This document shows positions 16,756 through 25,195 of a stretch of 64,000 nt of DNA, piece after piece. The notes under the pieces are model-generated. The model saw only the letters and a list, made by a program, of their open reading frames with translations. It ran no database searches and was not told the origin of the DNA. This DNA is from JBQTKD01 sp052386455. GTDB lineage: Bacteria > Actinomycetota > Actinomycetes > Sporichthyales > Sporichthyaceae. Each line of letters starts with the position of its first letter. Position 1 is the stretch's first letter. The translations under genes were made by a program, and so were the position numbers. The stretch spans positions 52,640 through 116,639 of the forward strand of contig JBQTKD010000068.1 of assembly GCA_052386455.1 (NCBI GenBank). The letters are read 5' to 3'.

Positions 16756-19700
16756 ATGACGGCGGCGCCGGTCGAAGTGGGCGTGCTCGGGCCGTTGCAG
16801 CTCTGCGGGCGGGCCGGGACGGTCGAGCTCGGCAGCGCGAGCCAGCGGCTGCTGCTCGCCGCCCTGGTGCTGCGGCGGGGCCGGCTGGTGCGCCTCGACG
16901 AACTGTGCGACGTGCTGTGGGGACAGGAGCAGCCGCCGACCGCCGTGGTCTCGTTGCGCAGTCACCTCACCCGACTGCGGGGCGCGCTGAGTGCGGCGGG
17001 CGCTTCCGCCGACGCCCTGCGGTGGCGGGACCCCGGATACGTCCTGGCGGCCGGCGCGGTCGACTGCGACGCCGACCTGTTCGAGGATCTGACGCTGCGC
17101 GCGCGGTCCACGGCGGACCCGCGCCAGGCTGCGGAAACCCTTCGCGAGGCGATGGAACTATGGCGCGGACCCGCGTTCGCGGAGTTCGCCGAGCAGCCCT
17201 TCGCGGTCGCGGCCGTCGCACGGCTGGAGGATCTGCGCCTGGGAGCAACCGAGGATCTGTGCGCGGCCCTGCTGCGCATCGGGAACGCCGCCGAGGCGCT
17301 GGCCCGCATCGACCCGCACCTGGCGGCGCACCCCCTGCGCGAGCAGGCCACCGAACTTCGCATGCGCGCGCTGTACCGGCTAGGTCGTCAGGCAGAGGCG
17401 CTCGGGGCCTACCGGCGGACCCGGTCCCTGTTCGCAGCGGAACTGGGCATCGAGCCTTCGCCTGCGCTGCGCGACCTCGAAGGCCTGATCCTGCGTCAGG
17501 ACCCCGTGTTGACTGGGCCGACCCTGCCGCGAGCTCACGAGTTCGCGCCAACCGGCCGCACTCCCTACGTCGGCCGGGCAGCCGAACGCGCCATGCTCGA
17601 CGGACTGCTGGACTCCACGGTCCGCGGCGCCGGTGGGCTCGTGTTGATCGGCGGCGAGCCGGGCGTGGGCAAGACGCGGCTGGCAGAGGAGACGCTCGCC
17701 CGAGCGGCCGCGCGCGGGTTCGTCGTGTACGCGGGTCACTGCTACGAGGCGGCCGGCGCGGCACCGTTCGTGGCCCTCGTCGAGATCATGGAGGCGGCGC
17801 TCGCTCGGGCGCCGAGCCCGGCCGCCTGGCGGGCGTTCCTCGGCGACGAGGCGGCCGAGATCGCGCGACTGCTGCCCAGGCTGCGCACGCTGTGCCCGGA
17901 CGTCCCGCCGCCGCTGGAGGTGCCGCCGGAACAGGAACGCCGGCTGCTGTTCACCAGCCTGCGCGAAGTCGTCGCCCGCCGTGCCCGGCAGACCCCGCTG
18001 GTGCTGCTGTTCGACGACGTCCAGTGGGCCGACGACGGCACCCTGCGGTGTCTGGAACACCTGGCCGAGTGGGCCGGCGTTCTGCCGCTGCTGCTGATCG
18101 CCACCTATCGGGACAACGAGGTCGACGCCGGCCGGCCGCTGGCGCAGACCTTCGAGGACCTGCGCCGTCGCCGTCTCGCGCAGTGGTGCACGCTCGGCCG
18201 GCTGCCCGAAGACGAGGTCGGTGCGATCCTCGGCGCGCTCGCCGGACAGGAGGCGCCCGCCCCGCTGGTGTCGGCCGTCTACTCCGGAGCCGAGGGCAAC
18301 CCGTTCTTCGTCGAAGAGGTCTACTCCGACCTCGCCGAGCAGGGCCGGCTCTTCGACGCCGACGGGCGGTTCCGAACGGATCTGACGATCGGTCGGTTGG
18401 GCGTTCCAGCCGGAGTTCGCCTCGTCGTCGGCCGCCGGTTGGCGCGCCTGGCCAAGGGCACTCTCCCGGTGCTCGCGGCTGCGGCCGTCGCCGGTCGCGC
18501 GTTCACCGTGGAGCTGCTCGAGTGCGTCGAGGGCCTGGACGTGGACGCGGTGCTCGACGCGGTGGAGGACGCCGGCGCGGCGCGGGTGATCGTGCCCGCG
18601 CCGGACACCGGCGGTGAGGACCGCTTCATCTTCGGTCACGAGCTGATTCGTCAGACCGTGCTGGGCGAGCTGTCTCTCACGCGCCGCCGCCGACTGCACG
18701 CCCGTGTCGCGGACGCACGGATCCGGCACTACGCCGAGCGTCTCGACCACCAGGCCGCGACGATCGCCCACCACCTGCTCGAGGCCGGCCAGGCCCGCGC
18801 GAGCGACGCCTTCGGCTGGCTCGTGGAGGCCGGCCGCTTCGCGCTCGCGGGCTCCGCGTTCGAGGAGGCGGTCCGCCACTTCGAACGCGCGGCCGGCCTG
18901 CCCGGCGTGGGCGATCCGGCCGAACGCGCAGACCTGCACTACCAGCGGGGCAACGCGCTGGCCGGGCTCGGCCGCACGGATGCCGCCGTACAGGCGTGGC
19001 AGTCTGCGCTGGACGCCTACGACGCTCTCGGCGACACGGACGCATTGGGCCGATCGTGCGTCGTGGCGGCCTACAACCTGGTGTTCCTGGCCCGCTGGGC
19101 CGAGAGCGTGGCGATCGCCGAACGCGGCCTCGCCGCTCTCGGCGAGCAGGCGAGCGAGGCACGGGGCCGCCTGCTGGGCCTCGTCGCCTTCCCCATGGCC
19201 TACGCCGGCCGGCGGGTTCACGCCGGCGGCATGGTCGCGGAGGAGCTCGAACTGGCGAGCACGCTGTCCGACGACGCGCTGCTCGCCGACGCTCTGGTGA
19301 ACGAGGCGTACGTCGCGATGGCGCACATGGAACACCGCCAACTGCTGGCCTCCGGTGCGCGGGCGTGCGACCTGCTGCGGGCCTCCGGGGATACCTGGAA
19401 TCTGGTCAAGGTCGCGGGAGCCATGGGCTACGCGGCCGTGGGATTGGGAGAGTTCGACCTAGCCCGGTCGCTCGTCGGGGAGTTCCTGCCGCTGGCCGAG
19501 AAGCTGGGGCACCACAACCCGATCAGTCAGTTCACGCGGAGCATCGGCGTCGTCGAGTTCGCAACCTCGGGCTCCATTGCGCGGATCGAGCGGTTGGGCC
19601 ACGAGGACCGTGCGCTGCAGGACGGCCTCGGGCTGCCGTGGCCCAGCGGCTGGTCCTGGCTGGGCCTGGCCGCCTTCTATCGCGGCGACTGGGACGCGGC

Positions 19701-20280
19701 ACTGCCACTGTTCCGCGAGGCCGCCCGGCGGGAACCGCCGGGCGCCCTGAGCGGCTGGAACGCCGCCATGCTGCTGGAGGGTCTTGCCTACGGCGGGCAG
19801 CGGGCGGAGGCGCTGGAACTGCTCGACGCCGCGACGCTGCCCGACCCGGCGCAGCCGGAGACCAAGACGTGGGGCGCCACCCAAATGTTGGTCTATGCGG
19901 CCGAGGCGCTGTACGTGCTCGGCGAACGGGACCGGGCCGCCGCGCTGTATCCGGCCCTGGTCGAGGTCTTCGAGCGGACGGGTGCGGTGTGCCCGTCCTA
20001 CGACGACGCGCGGCTGTGGGAACGCGCGGCCGGCATCGCCGCGCTGGCCGGTGGACAGTGGGATCTGGCGGAGCGTCACTTTGTCTCGGCGTTGGAGCAG
20101 GCCCGTGCCCTGCCGCACCTGTTCGAGGTCGCGCACACGAGGCGATGGCACGGTGTGCTGCTGCAGGAGCGCGGCGGCGACGGGTCGGTGCCGCTGAACG
20201 CAGCGTTTGAGGACTACGACCAATTGGCGATGCCTCGCCATCGGGAGGCGTGTCGTGCGCTGCAGTTAGATTGCAGATAG
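16756..20280 (+). CDS. SARP/BTAD-type regulator with AAA ATPase and TPR region (regulator 1)
   Basis: 1174-residue AfsR-like regulator. Residues 1-95 are an OmpR-type winged helix (VGVLGPLQLC, LRSHLTRLRGAL); 95-245 the bacterial transcriptional activation domain (FEDLTLRARS to YRRTRSLFAAELGIEPSPAL); about 270-560 an AAA/STAND ATPase with Walker A GEPGVGKTR near 303 and Walker B LLLFDDVQWAD near 420; the remainder is helical TPR-like. Unlike regulators 2 and 3 it has no cyclase domain. ATG 16756 with GAGGAG upstream. Divergent from the secreted hydrolase. Its stop codon overlaps the promoter of the RHH-PIN pair. Likely senses a ligand or nucleotide through the STAND module (inference). Confidence 0.92.
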   Translation: MTAAPVEVGVLGPLQLCGRAGTVELGSASQRLLLAALVLRRGRLVRLDELCDVLWGQEQPPTAVVSLRSHLTRLRGALSAAGASADALRWRDPGYVLAAGAVDCDADLFEDLTLRARSTADPRQAAETLREAMELWRGPAFAEFAEQPFAVAAVARLEDLRLGATEDLCAALLRIGNAAEALARIDPHLAAHPLREQATELRMRALYRLGRQAEALGAYRRTRSLFAAELGIEPSPALRDLEGLILRQDPVLTGPTLPRAHEFAPTGRTPYVGRAAERAMLDGLLDSTVRGAGGLVLIGGEPGVGKTRLAEETLARAAARGFVVYAGHCYEAAGAAPFVALVEIMEAALARAPSPAAWRAFLGDEAAEIARLLPRLRTLCPDVPPPLEVPPEQERRLLFTSLREVVARRARQTPLVLLFDDVQWADDGTLRCLEHLAEWAGVLPLLLIATYRDNEVDAGRPLAQTFEDLRRRRLAQWCTLGRLPEDEVGAILGALAGQEAPAPLVSAVYSGAEGNPFFVEEVYSDLAEQGRLFDADGRFRTDLTIGRLGVPAGVRLVVGRRLARLAKGTLPVLAAAAVAGRAFTVELLECVEGLDVDAVLDAVEDAGAARVIVPAPDTGGEDRFIFGHELIRQTVLGELSLTRRRRLHARVADARIRHYAERLDHQAATIAHHLLEAGQARASDAFGWLVEAGRFALAGSAFEEAVRHFERAAGLPGVGDPAERADLHYQRGNALAGLGRTDAAVQAWQSALDAYDALGDTDALGRSCVVAAYNLVFLARWAESVAIAERGLAALGEQASEARGRLLGLVAFPMAYAGRRVHAGGMVAEELELASTLSDDALLADALVNEAYVAMAHMEHRQLLASGARACDLLRASGDTWNLVKVAGAMGYAAVGLGEFDLARSLVGEFLPLAEKLGHHNPISQFTRSIGVVEFATSGSIARIERLGHEDRALQDGLGLPWPSGWSWLGLAAFYRGDWDAALPLFREAARREPPGALSGWNAAMLLEGLAYGGQRAEALELLDAATLPDPAQPETKTWGATQMLVYAAEALYVLGERDRAAALYPALVEVFERTGAVCPSYDDARLWERAAGIAALAGGQWDLAERHFVSALEQARALPHLFEVAHTRRWHGVLLQERGGDGSVPLNAAFEDYDQLAMPRHREACRALQLDCR

Positions 20281-20297
20281 AATGCGGTCAGTCTGCA
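20261..20297 (+). promoter_or_regulatory. Promoter/operator of the RHH-PIN pair with regulator 1-like repeats
   Basis: TGCAG, TGCAG and TGCGG start at 20261, 20272 and 20283, an 11-bp period; the second and third lie in GATTGCAG (20269) and GAATGCGG (20280), close to the GAATGCAG octamer duplicated upstream of regulator 1. TAGAAT at 20278-20283 is a good -10. TGCAGA (20272) and TCTGCA (20292) also form an inverted repeat suited to an RHH antitoxin. Confidence 0.5.
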
Positions 20298-20313
20298 CCC
20301 CTGGGAGGACGAG

Positions 20314-20559
20314 GTGGCCCGAACAGTCGGCTTCGCCGTCGCCGACGACGATCTGGCGGAACTGGACGAACTGGTCGAGTATTTCGGCGCCGGGAATCGC
20401 TCCGCCTACCTGCGCGCGACGCTCAAGGTGATGCGCTCGGTGAAGATCGCCGAGGAGTTGCGCGAACTGCAGGCCTACGGACAGACCAAGCTGGCCGAGG
20501 CCGGGCAGACGCTCGAGGACGTTCCAGAACTGGTTCGGCGTTCCCGCCCGCCGCGGTGA
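20314..20559 (+). CDS. Ribbon-helix-helix antitoxin
   Basis: 81-residue CopG/RHH-like antitoxin. The N-terminus VARTVGFAVADDDLAELDEL holds the ribbon strand and first helix, followed by GAGNRSAYLRATLKVMR, the second helix. GTG at 20314 has GGGAGG upstream. Its stop overlaps the GTG of the PIN toxin by 4 nt. The C-terminal half is acidic and helical, as expected for toxin binding. Autoregulation through the TGCAGA/TCTGCA inverted repeat is likely. Confidence 0.85.
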   Translation: MARTVGFAVADDDLAELDELVEYFGAGNRSAYLRATLKVMRSVKIAEELRELQAYGQTKLAEAGQTLEDVPELVRRSRPPR

Positions 20560-21065
20560 AGGTTCCGGGCCCGAGCCCGATTCCGGTCGTGTTCGACGTC
20601 AACGTCCTGGTTGGAGCCGCGGCCGGCGGCAACTCGCCATTCCGGTCGTGGCCCTCGCCTCCTCCCACCTCGGGCAACCCCGCTGCGGACAGTCTCGGCG
20701 TGATCGTCGACGCCGCAGAGTTCGCCCTGTGGATCTCTCCGCACATCCTCGGCGAAACCGTGCGGGTGCTCGTGGAGGTTCTCGCCTGGGATCCGGCCGT
20801 GGCGCAGGCGTACGAGAATGTGGTGCTCCAGGCTGCGGAACACTCCGGCGGAGCGTTGGTCGATCCGCCCGCGACGGTGGGGGAGTGCCCGGACTGGGAG
20901 GACAACCGTGTTCTCGACCTGGTCGTCGAGGTCGGTGCGCTCATGCTCGTCTCTGCGGACGTCGACCTGACCGCGATGTCGCCGTGGCGCGGCGTGCCGA
21001 TCCTGACGCCATATCAGTTTGCCGCTCGCGTCGACGGCATGCGTCGGCATCGCCGCCGGCACTGA
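20556..21065 (+). CDS. PIN-domain toxin (PIN_3 type)
   Basis: 169-residue putative RNase toxin. PIN acidic residues are in VVFDVNVLVG (Asp near residue 14), ISPHILGETVRVL (Glu near 68), DWEDNRVLDLVVE (Asp near 117) and LVSADVDL (Asp near 131). It belongs to the 'TA system toxin component, PIN family' group, with a longer insertion after the first strand than classic VapC. GTG start in a GTGA overlap with the antitoxin. No catalytic residue is missing. Convergent with the chelatase gene 20 nt away. Confidence 0.85.
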   Translation: MKVPGPSPIPVVFDVNVLVGAAAGGNSPFRSWPSPPPTSGNPAADSLGVIVDAAEFALWISPHILGETVRVLVEVLAWDPAVAQAYENVVLQAAEHSGGALVDPPATVGECPDWEDNRVLDLVVEVGALMLVSADVDLTAMSPWRGVPILTPYQFAARVDGMRRHRRRH

Positions 21066-21084
21066 GCGCCGTGGCGAAGGTGGG

Positions 21085-21807
21085 TCACGCGACCCTGAGC
21101 GTGCGCCTTGGGCGGGCTCGATCCAGACGGACCCGATCGAGAATGGCGGCGATCACCTCGGGGGAGTCGCCCAAGGGCGCGGCCACCACTGCGGCGCCGA
21201 TGCGTGCCGCCTCGGCCTCGACGTGGGCGGACAACCGGCCGGGGGCGAGGAACCAGCTCGCGACCTCGATGCGCTCGATGCCGTGGGACCGCAGATCCGC
21301 GGCCGCGGCCGCAAGCTGCGGGCCGGTCGAACCGGCGTGCGCGACGCGGACCGGCACATGCCACCGCGCCTGCCAGATCCGGGCCAGCCGGGTCACCGCC
21401 CGGGAGGCCGCCTCGTCGGTGGTGCCTGCGTAGGCGAGCACGACGGCGGCGTCGGAATGGCCGCCGGCTTCGCGCAGCCGTGCGTGGGCGGCGTCGAGCA
21501 GCGCGGGGTCCGGGCCGAGCGCCGGAGCGAGATGCACGCCGATCCGCACCGCGGACTGGGCGGCGGCAACGGCCGCGGGCACGTCGACCTTTCGGTGGAA
21601 CGCCTCGCTGAGCAGCAGCGGCACGACCGTGACCGACCCCGCCCCGTCGGCCGCCAACGTCCGTGCGGCCTCGGCTGCGTCGAGCCCGTGGTGGTCCAGG
21701 TACGCCATCCGCACCGGCACGCCCGCGCAGGCCTCGGTAGCGGCGGCGATGCGCTCCATCGTGGCTGCGTGGCGGGTGTCTCGGCTGCCGTGCGCGAGCA
21801 ACAACAC
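21085..21807 (-). CDS. Sirohydrochlorin chelatase (CbiX/SirB-like)
   Basis: 240-residue class II chelatase expected to insert Fe into sirohydrochlorin, supplying sirohaem for the sulfite reductase of the same operon. It has LLLAHGSRDTRH at the start (catalytic His), VVPLLLSEAFHRKVDVPAA in the middle, and a second half beginning VVLAYAGTTDEA that repeats the fold. Start: GTG 21807 gives the usual family N-terminus. A GTG at 21882 overlapping the cysC stop would add 25 residues encoded entirely by palindrome F1, which I think is less likely. Last gene of the sulfur operon. Confidence 0.87.
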   Translation of the reverse strand: MLLLAHGSRDTRHAATMERIAAATEACAGVPVRMAYLDHHGLDAAEAARTLAADGAGSVTVVPLLLSEAFHRKVDVPAAVAAAQSAVRIGVHLAPALGPDPALLDAAHARLREAGGHSDAAVVLAYAGTTDEAASRAVTRLARIWQARWHVPVRVAHAGSTGPQLAAAAADLRSHGIERIEVASWFLAPGRLSAHVEAEAARIGAAVVAAPLGDSPEVIAAILDRVRLDRARPRRTLRVA

Positions 21808-21813
21808 CCCCGT

Positions 21814-21871
21814 CTTCTGGGCGTTTTCGCACGCTTCCTGGGCCTTCGTAGGGTGCGAAAGGGTGCAGAAG
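21814..21871 (-). repeat. 58-nt palindrome family 2, copy F1
   Basis: On the minus strand the 22-nt left arm begins CTTCTGCACC and continues CTTTCGCACCCT; a 14-nt loop follows, then an imperfect right arm ending GCCCAGAAG. Its left arm matches 21 of 22 bases of copy F2 at 48119-48176, and both units are 58 nt. It lies between cysC and the preferred chelatase start. Confidence 0.6.
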
Positions 21872-21878
21872 ATGGGGG

Positions 21879-22421
21879 TCACGCGAGGCCCCGGTCGGCC
21901 AACAGGGCGAGCACCGTGTCGACGGTCTCGTCGAGGGTGCGGCCGGCGGTGTTCAGCTTCAGGTCAGGCTTCTCCGGCTCCTCGTACGGGTCGTCGACGC
22001 CGGTAAGGCCGGTGAGCTGCCCGGCGCGCTGCTTGGCGTAGAGGCCCTTCACGTCCCGAACCGAGCACTCCTCGACGGGCGTGGCGACATGGATCTCCAC
22101 GTACGGCGTGCCCGCCTCGGCGTGCTTGGCGCGGACGTGGTCGCGCGCCTCGGCATAGGGAGCGATGACGGGGACGAGCGTGAGCACGCCGTTGCGCGAC
22201 AGCAGTGCGGCCAGAAACCCGATCCGGCGCACGTTGGTGATCCGGTCTTCCCTGGAGAAGCCGAGATCGGCCGTGAGCTCGGCGCGGATCTCGTCGCCGT
22301 CCAGCACGTCAACCTGGTGGCCGGCCGCGCGCAGGCGCTCCGCGAGGGCCTGCGCGATCGTGGACTTGCCCGCGCTCGGCAGGCCCGTCAGCCACACCGT
22401 GGCGCCCATCTGAGTGGCCAT
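21879..22421 (-). CDS. cysC: Adenylylsulfate (APS) kinase
   Basis: 180-residue kinase phosphorylating APS to PAPS. Walker A GLPSAGKST near residue 14; DGDEIRAELTADLGFSREDR near residue 42 is the APS-binding stretch; the family FVSPF-like region is VPVIAPYAEARD, and VDDPYEEPEKPDL with LNT lies near the end. ATG 22421 overlaps the cysH stop (TGATG). No CysN-like domain is fused, and no sulfate adenylyltransferase is in the window. PAPS made here would serve sulfotransfer, since the neighbouring reductase looks like an APS reductase. Confidence 0.93.
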   Translation of the reverse strand: MATQMGATVWLTGLPSAGKSTIAQALAERLRAAGHQVDVLDGDEIRAELTADLGFSREDRITNVRRIGFLAALLSRNGVLTLVPVIAPYAEARDHVRAKHAEAGTPYVEIHVATPVEECSVRDVKGLYAKQRAGQLTGLTGVDDPYEEPEKPDLKLNTAGRTLDETVDTVLALLADRGLA

Positions 22422-23170
22422 CAGGTATGCAACCCGCATTCGGTCTTGCCGGTCCCGGCCCACCGGCCGGCCCGCCCGTCTTCGCCCGGCGCCGTACGGC
22501 GCGTGCAGGGCTTGCAGCCGATCGAGTCGTAGCCGTCGAGCAGCAGGGGATTGAGGAGGATTCCGTGCTCGGCGACGTAGGCATCGACCGTGTCCTGGTC
22601 CCATCGCGCGATCGGGCAGACCTTCACCTTGCCGCGCTTGGCGTCCCAGGACACGACCGGGGTGTTCGCGCGCGACGGGGTCTCGTCGCGGCGCAGGCCG
22701 GTGATCCAGGCGTCGTAGTCGCGCATGGCGGCGTTCAGCGGGGCGACCTTGCGCAGCGCGCAGCACTTGTCCGGGTCGGTGGCCCAGAGGTCCTTGCCGA
22801 ACTGTGCGTCCTGCGCCGCGATGGACAGCGTGGGGCGGACGTTGATGACGTTGACGTCGTAGACGGCCTCGACGGCGTCGCGGGTGCCGATGGTCTCCGC
22901 GAAGTGGTACCCGGTGTCGAGGAAGAGGACGTCGATACCGGGCTTGGCTGCGGACGCCAGGTGCGAAACCACGGCATCGGCCATCGAGGCGGTCACGCAG
23001 ATCCGCTCGCCGAAGGTCTCGGCGGCCCACCCGAGGATCTCGGCCGCGGTGGCGTCCTCGAGTTCCAGGCCCGCGCGCGTGGCGATGGCCTCCATGTCCT
23101 CGCGGTCGCGCTTGCGGACGTGCTTGACGGCCTCCGTCGGCTGCGGCGAGCTCAGCGGTTGCACGGTCAT
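22421..23170 (-). CDS. cysH: Assimilatory adenylylsulfate (APS) reductase
   Basis: 249-residue thioredoxin-dependent reductase giving sulfite. Motifs: LFLDTGYHFAET (PP-loop family), DKCCALRK and GCKPCTR, the two Cys pairs that hold a [4Fe-4S] cluster in APS-type enzymes, and the C-terminal KTECGLHT with the catalytic Cys. The cluster Cys pairs favour APS over PAPS as substrate. ATG 23170 lies inside an ATGA overlap with the stop of the small zinc-ribbon gene and downstream of GGAGGTG. Next genes: cysC, then the chelatase. Confidence 0.94.
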   Translation of the reverse strand: MTVQPLSSPQPTEAVKHVRKRDREDMEAIATRAGLELEDATAAEILGWAAETFGERICVTASMADAVVSHLASAAKPGIDVLFLDTGYHFAETIGTRDAVEAVYDVNVINVRPTLSIAAQDAQFGKDLWATDPDKCCALRKVAPLNAAMRDYDAWITGLRRDETPSRANTPVVSWDAKRGKVKVCPIARWDQDTVDAYVAEHGILLNPLLLDGYDSIGCKPCTRRTAPGEDGRAGRWAGTGKTECGLHT

Positions 23171-23313
23171 CCGGTGCTCACCTCCAGTCCAATGAACTTC
23201 AGCGCGAACGCGCGCCGGCAGCTTCCGCACAGCCACTGGCCGTGCGTCTGGAGCGGACGCAGGTCCTCCTCCGCGCAGTACGGGCAGTGGTACGGCACCA
23301 TTCGCTCGCTCAT
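23167..23313 (-). CDS. Small zinc-ribbon protein of the sulfite reductase operon
   Basis: 48-residue protein: MSERMVPYHCPYCAEEDLRP, QTHGQWLCGSCRRAFALKFI, then GLEVSTG. Two CxxC pairs (CPYC and CGSC) predict a zinc ribbon. ATG at 23313; its TGA overlaps the cysH ATG by 4 nt, so translation is coupled. It lies between sir and cysH, with palindrome C just upstream. Similar very small zinc-ribbon proteins occur beside sulfite reductase genes in actinobacteria, but I know of no demonstrated role; electron-transfer partner or regulator are guesses. Confidence 0.8.
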   Translation of the reverse strand: MSERMVPYHCPYCAEEDLRPLQTHGQWLCGSCRRAFALKFIGLEVSTG

Positions 23314-23333
23314 GTGTCGCCACGCATCCCACA

Positions 23334-23377
23334 GCGTCCGACCACCCGTGGGCTATTCCCCACGGCAGGTCGGACGT
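23334..23377 (+). repeat. 44-nt intergenic palindrome, copy C
   Basis: GCGTCCGACC (23334) and GGTCGGACGT (23368) with an inner stem CCGTGGG/CCCACGG and a CTATT loop. Located between the sir stop (23396 side) and the zinc-ribbon gene start, inside the sulfur operon, so it may set the ratio of sir to downstream transcripts. Confidence 0.85.
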
Positions 23378-23395
23378 TGCAGAAGTGACGGCGCG

Positions 23396-25078
23396 TCACG
23401 AGAGGTCGGCCTCCTCCGCGCGCTGCACCCACGCCGCGAAGACCTCGCCGTCCTGGCGCTGCTCGAGGTAGCGGCGCAGGACGCGCTCGACGTAGTCGTC
23501 GAGGTCGTAGGTGGTGACCTTCAGGCCGCGGACCTTGCGGCCGAAGCCGAGGGTCAGGCCCAGGCCGCCGCCGAGGTGGACCTGGTAGCCCTCGACCATC
23601 TCGTTCTCGTCGTTGGGGACGAGCATTCCCTTCAGGCCGATGTCCGCGGTCTGGAAGCGGGCGCAGGCGTTCGGGCAGCCGTTCATGTTGATCGTCAACG
23701 GAGCGTCGAACTCCGGCAGGCGCTTCTCCAGTTCGCGGACCAGTGCGGCGGCGCGGGCCTTGGTCTCGACGATCGCCAGCTTGCAGAACTCGATGCCGGT
23801 GCACGCCATGGTCTGGCGGCGAAACGGCGTCGGGCGGGCCTGCAGGTCCAGCGCCTCGAGCGCGACGACGAGATCCTCGGTGCGGTCGAGCGGCACGTCG
23901 AGGATGAGGAGCTTCTGCTCGACGGTGGTCCGGACGCGCCCGGTGCCGTACTCCTCCGCCAGGTCGCCGATCTTGTTCAGCAGGGTGCCGGAGATGCGTC
24001 CGACCATCGGTGCGAAGCCGACCCAGTAGTTGCCGTCCTTCTGCGGGTGCACGCCGATGTGGTCGTGCACGCCGGCGGGCAGGGCCGGCGGCGGCGGTCC
24101 GTCGATCAACTTCTTGCCGAGGTACTCGTCCTCCAGGATCTGGCGGAACTTCTCCGCGCCCCAGTCGGCGACGAGGAACTTGATGCGGGCGCGGTTGCGC
24201 AGCCGGCGGTAGCCGTAGTCGCGGAAGACGGACAGGACGCCGCAGTAGACGTCGGCAACCTCGTCGATGGGCACCCAGGCGCCGAGGCGCTGGGCGATCA
24301 TCGGGTTGGTCGACAGACCACCGCCGACGAAGACGTCGAAACCGGGCCCGTGCTCGGGGTGCACGACGCCAACGAAGGACACGTCGTTGATCTCGTGCGC
24401 GACGTCCTGCAGGCCGGAGACCGCGGACTTGAACTTGCGGGGCAGGTTCGAGAAGTCCGGGTTGCCGACGGCTCGGCGCACGATCTCCTCGATGGCCGGG
24501 GTGGCGTCGATGACCTCGTCGGCGGCGATGCCCGCGACGGGGGAGCCGAGCACGACGCGCGGGCAGTCGCCGCAGGCCTCCAGCGTGGTCAGGCCGACGG
24601 CCTCGAGGCGCTCCCAGATGGCCGGGACGTCCTCGATGCGGATCCAGTGCAGCTGGAAGTTCTGCCGGTCGGTTACGTCGCAGGTGTCGCGGCCGTACAC
24701 GGAGGCGACCTCCGCGATGGCGCGCAGCTGCTCGATGTTCACCTGACCGCCGTCGAGGCGGATGCGGATCATGAAGTACTCGTCGTCGAGCTCGTGCGGC
24801 TCGAGGATCGCGGTCTTGCCGCCGTCGATCCCCGGCTTGCGCTGGGTGTACATGCCCATCCAGCGCATGCGCCCGCGCAGGTCCTCGCCCGGAATCGAGG
24901 CGAAGCCCTCCTTGGAGTACTTCTCGAGGATGCGGGCGCGCACGTTCAGCGCGTCGTCCTCCTGCTTGAACTTCTCGTTGGCGTTCAGCGGCTCGCGCTG
25001 GTCCAACGCCCACTGGCCCTGCGACTTGTCGCGGCCTGGCTTGGCGGGCTTGTCTGTCGTGGACTCGGTGGTCCCCAT
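23396..25078 (-). CDS. sir: Ferredoxin-dependent sulfite (nitrite/sulfite) reductase
   Basis: 560-residue sirohaem/[4Fe-4S] enzyme reducing sulfite to sulfide, same length as the mycobacterial SirA/NirA protein. Duplicated reductase fold: first ferredoxin-like repeat with GVDGG-like IDGGKTAILEP and GRDTCDVTDRQNFQLHWIRI; the cluster ligands are in MACTGIEFCKLA and INMNGCPNACARF (about residues 420-465). Context with cysH, cysC and a chelatase argues for sulfite rather than nitrite. ATG 25078. It is preceded by a 27-codon leader peptide gene, and palindrome C follows its stop. Confidence 0.95.
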   Translation of the reverse strand: MGTTESTTDKPAKPGRDKSQGQWALDQREPLNANEKFKQEDDALNVRARILEKYSKEGFASIPGEDLRGRMRWMGMYTQRKPGIDGGKTAILEPHELDDEYFMIRIRLDGGQVNIEQLRAIAEVASVYGRDTCDVTDRQNFQLHWIRIEDVPAIWERLEAVGLTTLEACGDCPRVVLGSPVAGIAADEVIDATPAIEEIVRRAVGNPDFSNLPRKFKSAVSGLQDVAHEINDVSFVGVVHPEHGPGFDVFVGGGLSTNPMIAQRLGAWVPIDEVADVYCGVLSVFRDYGYRRLRNRARIKFLVADWGAEKFRQILEDEYLGKKLIDGPPPPALPAGVHDHIGVHPQKDGNYWVGFAPMVGRISGTLLNKIGDLAEEYGTGRVRTTVEQKLLILDVPLDRTEDLVVALEALDLQARPTPFRRQTMACTGIEFCKLAIVETKARAAALVRELEKRLPEFDAPLTINMNGCPNACARFQTADIGLKGMLVPNDENEMVEGYQVHLGGGLGLTLGFGRKVRGLKVTTYDLDDYVERVLRRYLEQRQDGEVFAAWVQRAEEADLS

Positions 25079-25195
25079 GCGCGGGATTCCTTCAGATAAG
25101 CGAGAGGGAGCGCGCGCACGTTCGAGTGCGAGGGACCGAGTGCGAGCAGGTCCAGAACGCGGCGCGAGGTTGGCGGCCGCACTGTGCAGCGGCGC

